Origin: CAYLLN01 sp040901775 | GTDB lineage: Bacteria > Planctomycetota > Planctomycetia > Pirellulales > Pirellulaceae | Reading direction: 5' to 3' | Assembly: GCA_040901775.1 (NCBI GenBank) | Contig: JBBDYF010000230.1 | Coordinates: 1-15,742, forward strand | DNA: 15,742 bases | Shown: piece by piece, positions 8,301 to 14,925 of the stretch | How the letters are laid out: each line of letters begins with the position of its first letter | Position numbering within the stretch: the stretch's first letter is position 1 | The notes under the pieces: generated by a model | What the model was told of the DNA's origin: nothing | What the model saw: the letters and a program-made list of their open reading frames with translations, nothing else | Database searches by the model: none | Program-made: the position numbers and the translations under genes

Positions 8301-8544
8301 AGCTGTCACCTCGCGCTGCCAACAGACGTGGGTCGATGGCCGCCAGTATTTCGACCGCGAGGCGGATAGCGCCCGACGCGCCGAACAACTAAAGATGCGG
8401 GCCGCCCTGATTCGCAAAGTGCTAGATTCGGGCGAGAAGCTGCTCAAACCGGGCGAGCGAGAGTCGGACGAGGCGGAATTGTGGCCGCGGCTGGACGAGT
8501 TTTGTGCGCATGGGAAAGGGATGAGGGCTGTGGGTAGGGACTAG
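5332..8544 (+). CDS. Exported double amidohydrolase: degenerate N-terminal and metal-binding C-terminal domains
   Basis: The 1070-aa protein begins with a signal peptide (about 1-30). Amidohydrolase-like domain 1 (about 48-440) has DAFS at 104-107 where DHxH should be, so HxH is lost. A beta-rich insert (443-550) follows, then an acidic/basic Glu-Lys linker (558-599). Domain 2 (about 626-1010) is imidazolonepropionase-like and keeps the ligands: H686/H688 in DCHSH, H845/H847 in HCHSY, H873 in LQHILEG and D927 in NSDD. The halves are homologous: ALEALAKCLGGNQPVVIDA aligns with ELEALAEVVFGKRWIHCHS, the first lacking the histidines. A metal-dependent hydrolase acting on an amide or cyclic imide outside the cytoplasm is inferred; the substrate is unknown. 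It is followed by a related gene 60 bp downstream, so an operon is likely. Confidence 0.9.
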   Translation: MTTMPTRPSAALRLAALGLLTLFSAHTPAAPPSTAPVNGLRENTPAVYAITNLRIVTEPGKVIDKGTIVLRDGVIEAVGAEVEAPADARTIDLAGKTAYAGLIDAFSEIPISANTRLHGSAHWNPQVTPQLDVAQHYVPNETLNGKLRRQGIAARLVAPETRIIKGQSIVVSTGSIDNARAILKSSVAQHFRMTVGFGGSREDYPNSPMGAVALARQTLLDADWYGKAWAAWKGNAQLERPERNDALEALAKCLGGNQPVVIDAANEQFFLRADRFAREFGLSAIILGSGREYRRLDEIRATGRAVIVPVNFPQAPSVGSVEAALDVSLEQLMHWDHAPENAGRLHAAGVAIALTSHGLKDPATFLTEVRRAVERGLNADGALKALTVTPADLLGLSERLGKIAPGMGANLVIADGDLFAKKTKVLESWIDGKRFEFDKPPSNDVRGTWQLELTGPDDRILRLSLKLSGKADDPTGTLSKTAAEGETAEEVKLADVALNDGLLGFRFEGKSLGKEGPARGSATITRNADGKLSLLGTVVWADGASDKLTGVRTEEPSEKEKKEAEQKAKEEEKEEQKETKGEDKEEEDEDKKDEKKEDKPETPALYPVNFPLGDFGRSEAPEQPKLLAITNATLWTCGPAGTIEGATLVIGEGKIIAAGKDVPVPDGATVIDAAGRHLSPGIIDCHSHMATDGGVNESSQAITSEVRIGDFIDANDISIYRQLAGGVTSANILHGSANPIGGQNQVIKLRWGATGEALKFKEAPAGIKFALGENVKQSNWGERFTTRYPQTRMGVEQIMRDAFVAAGDYQKSWDRWAENHEGLPPRRDLELEALAEVVFGKRWIHCHSYRQDEILALIRVCDDYKITIGSLQHILEGYKVADVIAKHGATGSSFSDWWAYKYEVIDAIPYNGALMHRMGIIVSFNSDDAELARHLNHEAAKAMKYGGVPEQEALKFVTLNPAKQLRIDRWVGSLEAGKQADFVVWNGPPLAVTSRCQQTWVDGRQYFDREADSARRAEQLKMRAALIRKVLDSGEKLLKPGERESDEAELWPRLDEFCAHGKGMRAVGRD
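6991..7134 (+). repeat. Low-complexity, nearly all-purine tract coding a Glu/Lys linker
   Basis: The coding strand here is almost entirely A and G and encodes a stretch of Glu, Lys and a few Asp residues (about 554-601 of the amidohydrolase). It separates the beta-rich insert from the catalytic domain and is expected to be a flexible or single-helix spacer. Its AAA/AAG and GAA/GAG codons differ sharply from the GC-rich flanks. Confidence 0.85.
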
Positions 8545-8567
8545 GGGTTTGTTTTCGGGTGCCACGT

Positions 8568-8584
8568 CCCACGCGCAGCGTGGG
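8568..8584 (+). other. Intergenic hairpin between the amidohydrolase genes
   Basis: CCCACGC (8568-8574) and GCGTGGG (8578-8584) form a 7-bp GC stem with a 3-nt loop, 24 nt after one stop and 21 nt before the next start. The Shine-Dalgarno AGGAGG (8591-8596) lies just beyond it. It could tune expression of the second gene relative to the first. It has no T-tract, so full termination is unlikely. Confidence 0.55.
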
Positions 8585-8604
8585 CGTACTAGGAGGCAAA
8601 GACG

Positions 8605-9903
8605 ATGCGCGGCTTGCTATGTCTCTTGTTTGGGTTGGTTTTCGCGGAGTCCGCCTGGGGGCATCCAGAGATTCCCGGCGCGCCGCAAAAGCAGCCGGTC
8701 GCCCTGACCGGGGCGACGATTCACCCGGTCAGCGGACCAGCCATCGAGCAAGGAACGCTCGTCTTTGCCGAGGGCAAGATTGCCGCCGTGGGGAAGGACG
8801 TGAAAATCCCCGACGGCGCCGAGGTGATCGACCTGGCGGGCCAGCACGTCTATCCCGCCCTGTTCGACGCTTTGACCGATCTGGGCCTGGTCGAAATCAG
8901 CTCGGTGCGGGCCACGCTCGATACCGACGAGACCGGCCAGCTCAATCCCAACGTGCGGGCCATTGTCGCCGTGAATCCCGATAGCGAGCTGATCCCGGTC
9001 GCCCGATCCAACGGCGTACTGCTCGCCCTCGCCACTCCATCGGGCAGCCTGATGTCGGGCCGCTCGGCGGTGATCCAACTCGACGGCTGGACCTGGGAAG
9101 ATATGGCCCTGGCTGGCGACACGGCGCTGCACATCGAATGGCCGCAGCCCCCGCGCCCCCGCCGGCGGGGCGACGATGAACCCGCGGCGGCCTCGCGGGC
9201 CGATCAAGCGGTCGAGCGGCTGCGAACCGCGTTAGACGACGCACGGGCTTACGCCGCCTCGCGCGCCGCCGATGCTAACTTTCCCCGCGACGCCCGCTGG
9301 GAAGCCTTGCAGGATGTGCTGGCGGGCAAGCTGCCGATCGTCGTCCATGCCGACGACGCGCGCCAGATCAATGCCGCGGTCGCCTTCGTCCGCGAAGAGA
9401 AACTGAAGCTCATCATCGCCGGCGGGTATGACGCGGCAAGTTGTGCCGCGCTGCTCAAACAGTACGACGTGCCGGTGATCGTGGGGGGCGTGTACCGGCT
9501 GCCGCGGCGGCGCGGGGACGATTACGATGCCCCCTACACCTTGCCCGCCCGACTGCAAGCGGCCGGCCTGCGGTATTGCATTTCGAGCCAGGACCGCCAC
9601 GGGGCGAGCAGCGTGCGGAACCTGCCGTATCACGCGGCCACCGCGGTTGCCTACGGCCTGGCGGCCGACGAAGCGCTGAAGGCGATCACGCTTTATCCGG
9701 CCCAAATCCTGGGCGTTAGCAGCCGCGTCGGCTCGTTGGAGGTTGGCAAAGACGCGACGCTGTTCGTCTCTGACGGCGATCCGCTCAGCACGCCGACGCA
9801 GGTGACCCGCGCCTGGATCGGCGGCCGCAAGGTTGAACTGAACGATCGCCACAAGCGGCTGTACCGCAAGTACGAAGCGAAGTACGACCGGCTCGATCCG
9901 TAG
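8605..9903 (+). CDS. Exported amidohydrolase-family protein lacking the HxH metal motif
   Basis: The protein has 432 aa with a signal peptide at 1-19 (ESAWG-HP). The amidohydrolase fold is clear: N-terminal beta sandwich (ITLTGAT-type start, EGKIAAVGKDV), barrel, and C-terminal LGVSSRVGSLEVGKDATLFV. At the metal site YPALFDALTD (83-92) carries A89-L90-T91 where HxH is expected. One His survives in VVHADD, and the usual D position reads SSQDRH. The stretch LNPNVRAIVAVNPDSELIPVARSNG is, from memory, typical of a family also found in Bacteroidetes next to a roughly 1000-aa amidohydrolase. RRRGDD occurs twice (186-191, 301-306). AGGAGG 8 nt before the ATG fixes the start. Gene order and the shared loss of ligands suggest a partner or pseudo-enzyme role with the upstream protein; it may alternatively use a different metal site. 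Confidence 0.88.
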   Translation: MRGLLCLLFGLVFAESAWGHPEIPGAPQKQPVALTGATIHPVSGPAIEQGTLVFAEGKIAAVGKDVKIPDGAEVIDLAGQHVYPALFDALTDLGLVEISSVRATLDTDETGQLNPNVRAIVAVNPDSELIPVARSNGVLLALATPSGSLMSGRSAVIQLDGWTWEDMALAGDTALHIEWPQPPRPRRRGDDEPAAASRADQAVERLRTALDDARAYAASRAADANFPRDARWEALQDVLAGKLPIVVHADDARQINAAVAFVREEKLKLIIAGGYDAASCAALLKQYDVPVIVGGVYRLPRRRGDDYDAPYTLPARLQAAGLRYCISSQDRHGASSVRNLPYHAATAVAYGLAADEALKAITLYPAQILGVSSRVGSLEVGKDATLFVSDGDPLSTPTQVTRAWIGGRKVELNDRHKRLYRKYEAKYDRLDP

Positions 9904-10004
9904 GCTGCGCTGGTGAGCGACCGCAGCCCCGTGGCACTCACCCGCGGTGCGACTCGACACGGGACTTCCTAGAGGTGGCACCTGGTTTTAGTCGCGACAA
10001 AGCA
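9904..10004. terminator. Convergent intergenic region with weak inverted repeats
   Basis: This 101-bp gap lies between convergent stop codons. GGCTGCG (9903-9909) can pair with CGCAGCC (9922-9928), and CCCGTG (9928-9933) can pair with CACGGG (9958-9963) around a smaller inner stem. GTCGCGAC at 9991-9998 is a perfect 8-bp palindrome. None is followed by a good T-tract, so bidirectional termination is plausible but not proven. I see no coding sequence here. Confidence 0.4.
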
Positions 10005-11504
10005 TTAGCCCACGTTCACTTGCGGGCGCAGCAGCTTGAGCAAAGCGACCCGCAGCTCGCGAAGCTTGAGCGGCATCGACAAGAGCACCCGATGCTCGTT
10101 GAGGTTGGCCGCCTCGATCAGATTCGACTGCCGGTTATCGACAAACAGGATGGCCGGAATGTCGCGGGTTACTTCGTGGGTGCCCAGTTCGTTGAAAGCT
10201 TGCAAGGCGGCGTCGCCCAGTTCCGTGGCCGAACAGAGAACGCAGTCGGCCAGTTTGTGATCGGCGTCGAGAAACCTCTGGAGCGCCCGCCGCGGATCGC
10301 TGAAGACCAGCACGCGATAGCCGTGCCGCTTCAAGCGGTCGCGCAGCACGTCCTGCATCTCGATCTTCGACTCGATCACGAGCACCGTGCGGTTGGTTCC
10401 TTCCTGGTCGGCGGCAATCTTCGCTTCGGCGGCCGCTTCCGCCGGGCCCGCGGGCGCTTCGGCCGGATCGACGTCGAGGGACTCGCCCGCTTGCAACCGC
10501 GTCAGCAGCCGCTTGGCGTCGTCGTGCATCTCCTTGGCGGAACCGTACCGCTTTTCCGGGTTCAGTTCGAGCGCTCGCATCACGAAGGCGGCCAGCCGGT
10601 CGGGAATGATAGAATCGTGGGCGGCGATCGGCTTGATGTTCTGATAGCGGGCGATGGCCAGCCGCGAGAGGCGATCGCGGGCCTCGCCCATGGGCGAAAC
10701 GCCGGTCAGCAAGTTGTAGAGGATGGCGCCGGCAAAAAAGAGATCGCTGCGAGGATCGTTATTGCGCACGCCCGAGGCCCGCTCCAGGCCGGCATAGTCG
10801 ATCGTCCGCGGGTTCGAGGCATCGTCTTGCTTGCCCGACGAAACTTGAATGCCGGCGAGACCAAAATCCACCAGCTTCGCCTGGCCGCGGCTGGTAACGA
10901 GCACGTTCGACATTTTCAGGTCGCGATGCGTGTGGCCGCGCTCGGCGGCGTAGGCCAGACCGGCCAGAATATCGACGCCCAGTCGCAGCGCCTCGAGTGG
11001 CTCCATCTTTTTGCGAACGCGAATGAACTCGCGCAGGTTCCGCCCCTCGACAAATTCCATCGTCAGGTGCGGCGTGGGCAGGTGATCGGCCTCGTAGATG
11101 GGGACGATGTTCGGATGCCGCAATTGCATGCCGATCTTGCCTTCGCGGATGAACTGTACGGTCATCTCGCGGTCGTCGCGAAACCGCTTGCGCAGAGATT
11201 TCACCGCGACGATCCGGCCCGTTTTGACGTCGACCGCTCGATAGACGCGGGCGAAGGTGCCGTTGCCGATCAGATACAGCACCTTGAAGTCGCCGTAAAA
11301 ATAGCCCCCCCGCTCCCCCTTGAAGAGCCGGTCGAGCTGGAAATTCGTCAGCACCTCTTTACGCAATAGCAGGCTGGTCAGGTCTTCGAGCTGGACCTCG
11401 CGCGTGCCCAGCTCGGCCCACAGCGAGTCCATCTGCCGCGAGTCGAGCAGGGCCGCATCCATGATGCGCTGGGAAAGCTGTTCTGGGGTAATCGCTTCCG
11501 GCAT
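10005..11504 (-). CDS. Soluble Ser/Thr protein kinase with C-terminal degenerate receiver domain
   Basis: Starting at ATG 11504 the protein has 499 aa and no membrane segment. Residues 1-65 are a helical N-terminal region typical of planctomycete kinases. The kinase domain (about 72-335) has a glycine-rich loop (GNGTFARV, 80-87), K102 in VAVK, E121, HRDLKMSN with D195 and N200, and DFG at 213-215. All catalytic residues are present, so it should be active. The APE position reads GLE (DYAGLERASG). An Ala/Pro linker (346-368) leads to a receiver-like domain (372-492: TVLVIESKIEMQ to MPLKLREL), where the phospho-acceptor Asp position is S425 (ADCVLCSATELG); K480 matches the conserved Lys. An earlier in-frame ATG at 11588 adds 28 unconvincing residues. 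It probably shares a transcript with the 97-aa gene 109 bp upstream. Confidence 0.92.
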   Translation of the reverse strand: MPEAITPEQLSQRIMDAALLDSRQMDSLWAELGTREVQLEDLTSLLLRKEVLTNFQLDRLFKGERGGYFYGDFKVLYLIGNGTFARVYRAVDVKTGRIVAVKSLRKRFRDDREMTVQFIREGKIGMQLRHPNIVPIYEADHLPTPHLTMEFVEGRNLREFIRVRKKMEPLEALRLGVDILAGLAYAAERGHTHRDLKMSNVLVTSRGQAKLVDFGLAGIQVSSGKQDDASNPRTIDYAGLERASGVRNNDPRSDLFFAGAILYNLLTGVSPMGEARDRLSRLAIARYQNIKPIAAHDSIIPDRLAAFVMRALELNPEKRYGSAKEMHDDAKRLLTRLQAGESLDVDPAEAPAGPAEAAAEAKIAADQEGTNRTVLVIESKIEMQDVLRDRLKRHGYRVLVFSDPRRALQRFLDADHKLADCVLCSATELGDAALQAFNELGTHEVTRDIPAILFVDNRQSNLIEAANLNEHRVLLSMPLKLRELRVALLKLLRPQVNVG

Positions 11505-11613
11505 GGCGGCTTCGCGGCAACGAGGGGGCGGGATTTCGGCGGCAGACTTCGATTTTTCTATGCTATTCCACCAGTGCCCAGGGTGCAACGTATTTGGCGG
11601 GCATTGCGCTTGC
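11505..11613. other. Short spacer between the 97-aa gene and the kinase gene
   Basis: The gap is 109 bp and both flanking genes are on the minus strand, compatible with one transcript. No hairpin or promoter stands out and no Shine-Dalgarno precedes the kinase ATG. The alternative kinase start at 11588 would cover most of it. Confidence 0.4.
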
Positions 11614-11907
11614 CTAAACTTCGTCGCGGGGATGTTCGCCTTCGTGCCGGTGACGCAGAGCGTCGCGCTCGCGGCGGGTCGCCTCCAGGTCGAACACCAG
11701 GTACTTCATGTCCAGCCGCAATTGGCTCAAGGCCTCTTGCACGAGGTTCAAAATCCGACGGCGGCGCTTGGTGCTATCCACCACGCGAAACATCAACGGC
11801 TCCAGCCGCGAGCGATGCTCGGCGGGCAGGGCGGCCACCGCGGCGGCCAGATCGGCCACATCTTTAGGCAACTCTTCGGTCGGCAAGGCAATCCGCGGCG
11901 AGGTCAT
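11614..11907 (-). CDS. 97-aa helical protein encoded just upstream of the kinase
   Basis: The ATG at 11907 is preceded by GGAG (11918-11915) 7 nt upstream, which picks it out from a much longer open frame that only continues antisense through the neighbouring gene. The protein is charged and mostly helical: an Ala-rich amphipathic helix (15-30), a basic cluster KRRRR (47-51), then LVQEALSQLRLDMKYLVFDL (55-74) and a strongly charged end that may form a short coiled coil. There is no signal peptide. I recall similar planctomycete proteins of unknown function with an LRLDMKYL-like core, but assign no role. Position upstream of a Ser/Thr kinase suggests a regulator, substrate or adaptor; that is inference. 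Confidence 0.72.
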   Translation of the reverse strand: MTSPRIALPTEELPKDVADLAAAVAALPAEHRSRLEPLMFRVVDSTKRRRRILNLVQEALSQLRLDMKYLVFDLEATRRERDALRHRHEGEHPRDEV

Positions 11908-12204
11908 GCGTCGTCTCCGGTGTGGCGTCCACTTGGCGGGAGAGAGAGAATGCAGGCTTCGTGCCACGGCCCGGTCGGCCCTCGTGCGCCTGGCTGTAAC
12001 TCTATGCACAGTGGGAACTTGCGGCAACCGCCGGCCCTGATTGCCGCAGGGCCACCGCGTGGCGGATTCGCCACGTTTGCCCTGGATTTTGGTCGCAACT
12101 CTTGATACAAGCCCACGTTGCGTCGATCGTAGCGGCGCGTGCGCGGATGTTGCCGCCCGGCAACCTCCGCGCCGATATAGACGATAGCCAAACCTTCTAG
12201 CCTC
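11908..12204. promoter_or_regulatory. Divergent 297-bp intergenic region rich in inverted repeats
   Basis: It separates the minus-strand 97-aa gene from the plus-strand 901-aa gene and must carry promoters for both. It holds several inverted repeats: GCGGCAA/TTGCCGC (12021-12027, 12041-12047), the overlapping GGCCCT/AGGGCC (12033-12038, 12048-12053), CGTGGCG/CGCCACG (12058-12064, 12069-12075) and a long one at 12141-12172. The first two cannot form together. No coding frame looks real. The only assured ribosome-binding site is GGAG for the minus-strand gene. Confidence 0.55.
12141..12172 (+). other. Long imperfect hairpin in the leader of the 901-aa gene
   Basis: GCGCGGA (12141-12147) pairs with TCCGCGC (12166-12172) and GTTGCCG (12149-12155) pairs with CGGCAAC (12158-12164), with a single mismatch between the two stems. 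That is 14 paired positions around a 2-nt centre, ending 32 nt before the ATG at 12205. It could be a leader structure or a dyad operator. There is no T-tract. Confidence 0.65.
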
Positions 12205-14910
12205 ATGCTGTCCGCCACGCTTTACGCCCGGCTGCAACTTCGCACGGCAGCGATCCTGGCCGGAGCGCTCGGGGTCTGGACGCTGCTCGTCGCGCCCGTG
12301 GCGGCCCAACTGCGCGACTCGTTCGAGGGACCACAGGCGACCTGGACGCTGAAAGAGGCCGACTGCGGCGTCAGCGTGCTCATTCAAGAGCGAAGCTACA
12401 GACAGTCGCACGGCGGCCAGGCGAGCGAACACCTGCGGCTGGCGGTGGGGAGCGGCACCTTCGTCTATCTCACGCAGTCGATCGGGCGGGCGGCGATGAT
12501 TGCCGAGTTTCGCCCCAGTTTGTTCCTCAAGTCCGATCGACCGAGCCTGCAACTGATGGCGCGGGTGGTCTTGCCGCACACGATCGACCCGGGGACCAAG
12601 CAGCCCTTGTCGCTGCTGTTGCGCGGCGACGTTTATACCGATGTGGGGCAATGGCAAGAGCTGGCGGTGCGCGACGCCACCAAACTGCTGGACCTGGAGA
12701 TCATCGCCAAGCGGACGGTGTTTCGAGGCGAAATCGACCCGCGCGAGGCGTACGTCGATCTGCTCGTACTCAACGCGTATAGCACCCGGGGGAACATCGA
12801 CCTTTGGCTCGACGACCTGGAAATTCAAGGCTATGTGAACCTGGACGAAGCCGACTCTCCGCAGATCGCCCGCCGCGCGTCGCCGGCCGGCGACCTGCCT
12901 GCGGGCAGCCCCGCGGCGAGTCGCGCGGCGAGCGCCGCCGACGCGCCGGGCACGGCCCAGCTTCAGGGGTCGCTGCTGCTGGTGCGGGGCCGCCCTTTCG
13001 CCCCGCGCATCATTCGGCACCAGGGCGAGCCCTTTGAATGGCTGCAAACGCTCGGCTTCAATACCATCCAACTGGCCGCTTCTCCCTCGCCGCAGCAACT
13101 GAAGGAAGCCCAGCGGCTGGGGCTGTGGCTCGTCGCTCCTCCTCCGTATGGCGACGAGTCGCTCGATCCAAGCACGTTTTCGCCGGTCATCGGCTGGAGT
13201 CTCGGCGCGCGGTTGACCGAGCGCGATCTGGCGGGGACCAAAGAGCTTGTCAGCGAAATCCGCCGCTTCGAGCCGAACCAGCAACGTCCGCTGGTGATCG
13301 GGGCGGACGCCGGACTCGGCGAGCTGAGCCGTGTCGCCTCGCTGTTGATCCACGACCGCAATCCTTTGGGAACGGCTCAAGAGCTGTCGGCGCAGCGCGG
13401 GTGGCTGATCGCGCGTCCGCGATTGACTCGTCCCGGCACGCCGATGTGGGCCGCCGTTCATAGCCAGAGACCGCACAAGCTGGCCGAACAGCTCGTACTG
13501 CTCAGCCAGGGGGCGAGCGTTGAAGAAGACACCGATCCCGAGCAGCTTCGCTTGTCGGCCTATAGCGCGCTCGCGGCGGGAGCGCGAGGGTTCGTCTTTC
13601 CATCGTCCAGCCCCTTGGGCATCGACCGGCGCTCGGCGGCGCTGCGAACCGATGCGCTAAAGCTGTTGAACATGGAACTGAAGCTGTTCGATCCCTGGAT
13701 CGCTGCCGGCACGTTGAGCGAAGAGTTGGCCGCCGGCGACCACAGCGTGCAGGTCAGCGTCCTGTCAACCGATCGTTCGCGATTGCTGCTGGTGACCCAA
13801 CACGCACCGGCCCAGCAGTACGTTTTGGGCCCGGCCCCTCAATCGTCGCTGCAAGTGACGGTGCCGGGCGTCAGCGCTTCGGACAAGGCGTACCGCGTTT
13901 CGCTCGGCGGCATCAAGTCGCTGCGCGTCACGCATTCGGGCAGCGGCGCGCATCTCACGCTCGACGACGCCGGCCTGGCGACGGCCGTGGTGATTACCCA
14001 GGATCCGCTCGCCATCCATCATTTGAAACGGACGCTGTCCGACGTCGGAGTCGAAGCCGCCCGCCTGCGCTACGACATCGCCGTGCGACGACTGGGGCAA
14101 ACGGTGGAACTCGACGGCGAACTGGCCGCCGCCGGTCATCCCTTGGCCGGCGCTCCCGAGTTGCTGCGCGAAGCCCAGGCTCATCTCGATCGAGCGGGTA
14201 CGCTGCTGACTGCGGGCGACTACGAGAATCTGCACCTGGCGATTTCTCGCGGCGAACAGGCGCTGGCCAAGGTTCGCCGCGGTCATTGGGAACAGACCGC
14301 CGCGCCGTTTCCTTCGCCGGCGGCAAGTCCCTGCCTGGCACAGTTCACCTCGCTGCCGCTGCATTGGCAACTTGCCCAGCGCATGCAGCAAGGCCAATGG
14401 GGCGGGAACGAGCAAGCGGCCGGCGATTTCGAATCGCTCGACCAGATGCTCCAGACGGGTTGGCAGCAACAGCGGCTTCCCCCGGCGGGCGTGCAATGCG
14501 ATGTCAGCCTGTCGCTGCAAAATCCGCACTCGGGCCGCTCCGCATTGCGAATGCAGGCCTGGGCCGCCGTGGCGAAATCGGCCCCGCCAATCGTCGAGCA
14601 GCCGCTGGTCTGGATCGGCAGCAGCCCGGTTCCCGTTCGCCAAGGACAACTGGTGAGAATCCACGCCTGGGTACACGTTCCCCGGCCGCTGGCCGGCACG
14701 GCCGACGGGCTGCTGGTGTTCGATTCGGCGGGCGGAGCGGAACTGGCCGACCGCGTGCGGCTGACGCAAGGCTGGCGCGAGCTGACGCTCTATCGGGCCG
14801 TGCCGGAAACGGGAGAGCTGAGCGTGACGTTTGCTTTGACCGGTCTGGGCGAAGCCTGGATCGACGACCTTTCGGTCTCGCTGCTCGACCCGGAACCGAT
14901 CCGGCCGTAG
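12205..14910 (+). CDS. Large exported protein: beta-sandwich ends around a TIM-barrel-like centre
   Basis: The protein has 901 aa with a signal peptide ending near 34-36 (PVAAQ). Residues 36-211 look like a carbohydrate-binding-type beta sandwich, closing with IDLWLDDLEIQGYV. An Ala/Pro-rich linker (213-252) follows. Residues 253-500 resemble a glycoside-hydrolase-like TIM barrel: GRPFAPRIIR, then FEWLQTLGFNTIQL, then LKEAQRLGLWLVAPPP, with AYSALAAGARGFVFPSS at about 452-468. A beta domain, a helical segment (about 649-698) and a second sandwich ending GEAWIDDLSVSLLDPE complete it. I cannot point to a catalytic acid pair, so hydrolase activity is unproven; it may only bind cell-surface glycans. 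The start has no Shine-Dalgarno. It probably forms its own unit, with the glycerate-kinase gene 42 bp downstream. Confidence 0.82.
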   Translation: MLSATLYARLQLRTAAILAGALGVWTLLVAPVAAQLRDSFEGPQATWTLKEADCGVSVLIQERSYRQSHGGQASEHLRLAVGSGTFVYLTQSIGRAAMIAEFRPSLFLKSDRPSLQLMARVVLPHTIDPGTKQPLSLLLRGDVYTDVGQWQELAVRDATKLLDLEIIAKRTVFRGEIDPREAYVDLLVLNAYSTRGNIDLWLDDLEIQGYVNLDEADSPQIARRASPAGDLPAGSPAASRAASAADAPGTAQLQGSLLLVRGRPFAPRIIRHQGEPFEWLQTLGFNTIQLAASPSPQQLKEAQRLGLWLVAPPPYGDESLDPSTFSPVIGWSLGARLTERDLAGTKELVSEIRRFEPNQQRPLVIGADAGLGELSRVASLLIHDRNPLGTAQELSAQRGWLIARPRLTRPGTPMWAAVHSQRPHKLAEQLVLLSQGASVEEDTDPEQLRLSAYSALAAGARGFVFPSSSPLGIDRRSAALRTDALKLLNMELKLFDPWIAAGTLSEELAAGDHSVQVSVLSTDRSRLLLVTQHAPAQQYVLGPAPQSSLQVTVPGVSASDKAYRVSLGGIKSLRVTHSGSGAHLTLDDAGLATAVVITQDPLAIHHLKRTLSDVGVEAARLRYDIAVRRLGQTVELDGELAAAGHPLAGAPELLREAQAHLDRAGTLLTAGDYENLHLAISRGEQALAKVRRGHWEQTAAPFPSPAASPCLAQFTSLPLHWQLAQRMQQGQWGGNEQAAGDFESLDQMLQTGWQQQRLPPAGVQCDVSLSLQNPHSGRSALRMQAWAAVAKSAPPIVEQPLVWIGSSPVPVRQGQLVRIHAWVHVPRPLAGTADGLLVFDSAGGAELADRVRLTQGWRELTLYRAVPETGELSVTFALTGLGEAWIDDLSVSLLDPEPIRP

Positions 14911-14925
14911 AGGCAAGGGTTTAAG

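Noticed and set aside
9975..11369. 464-residue plus-strand frame
   Set aside because: It is antisense to the Ser/Thr kinase with all catalytic motifs; no domain-like pattern.
11908..13476. Minus-strand open frame that extends the 97-aa protein to 620 residues
   Set aside because: It runs antisense through the well-supported 901-aa exported protein, is rich in Arg, Gln and Gly without domain character, and a good Shine-Dalgarno site picks out the internal ATG at 11907.
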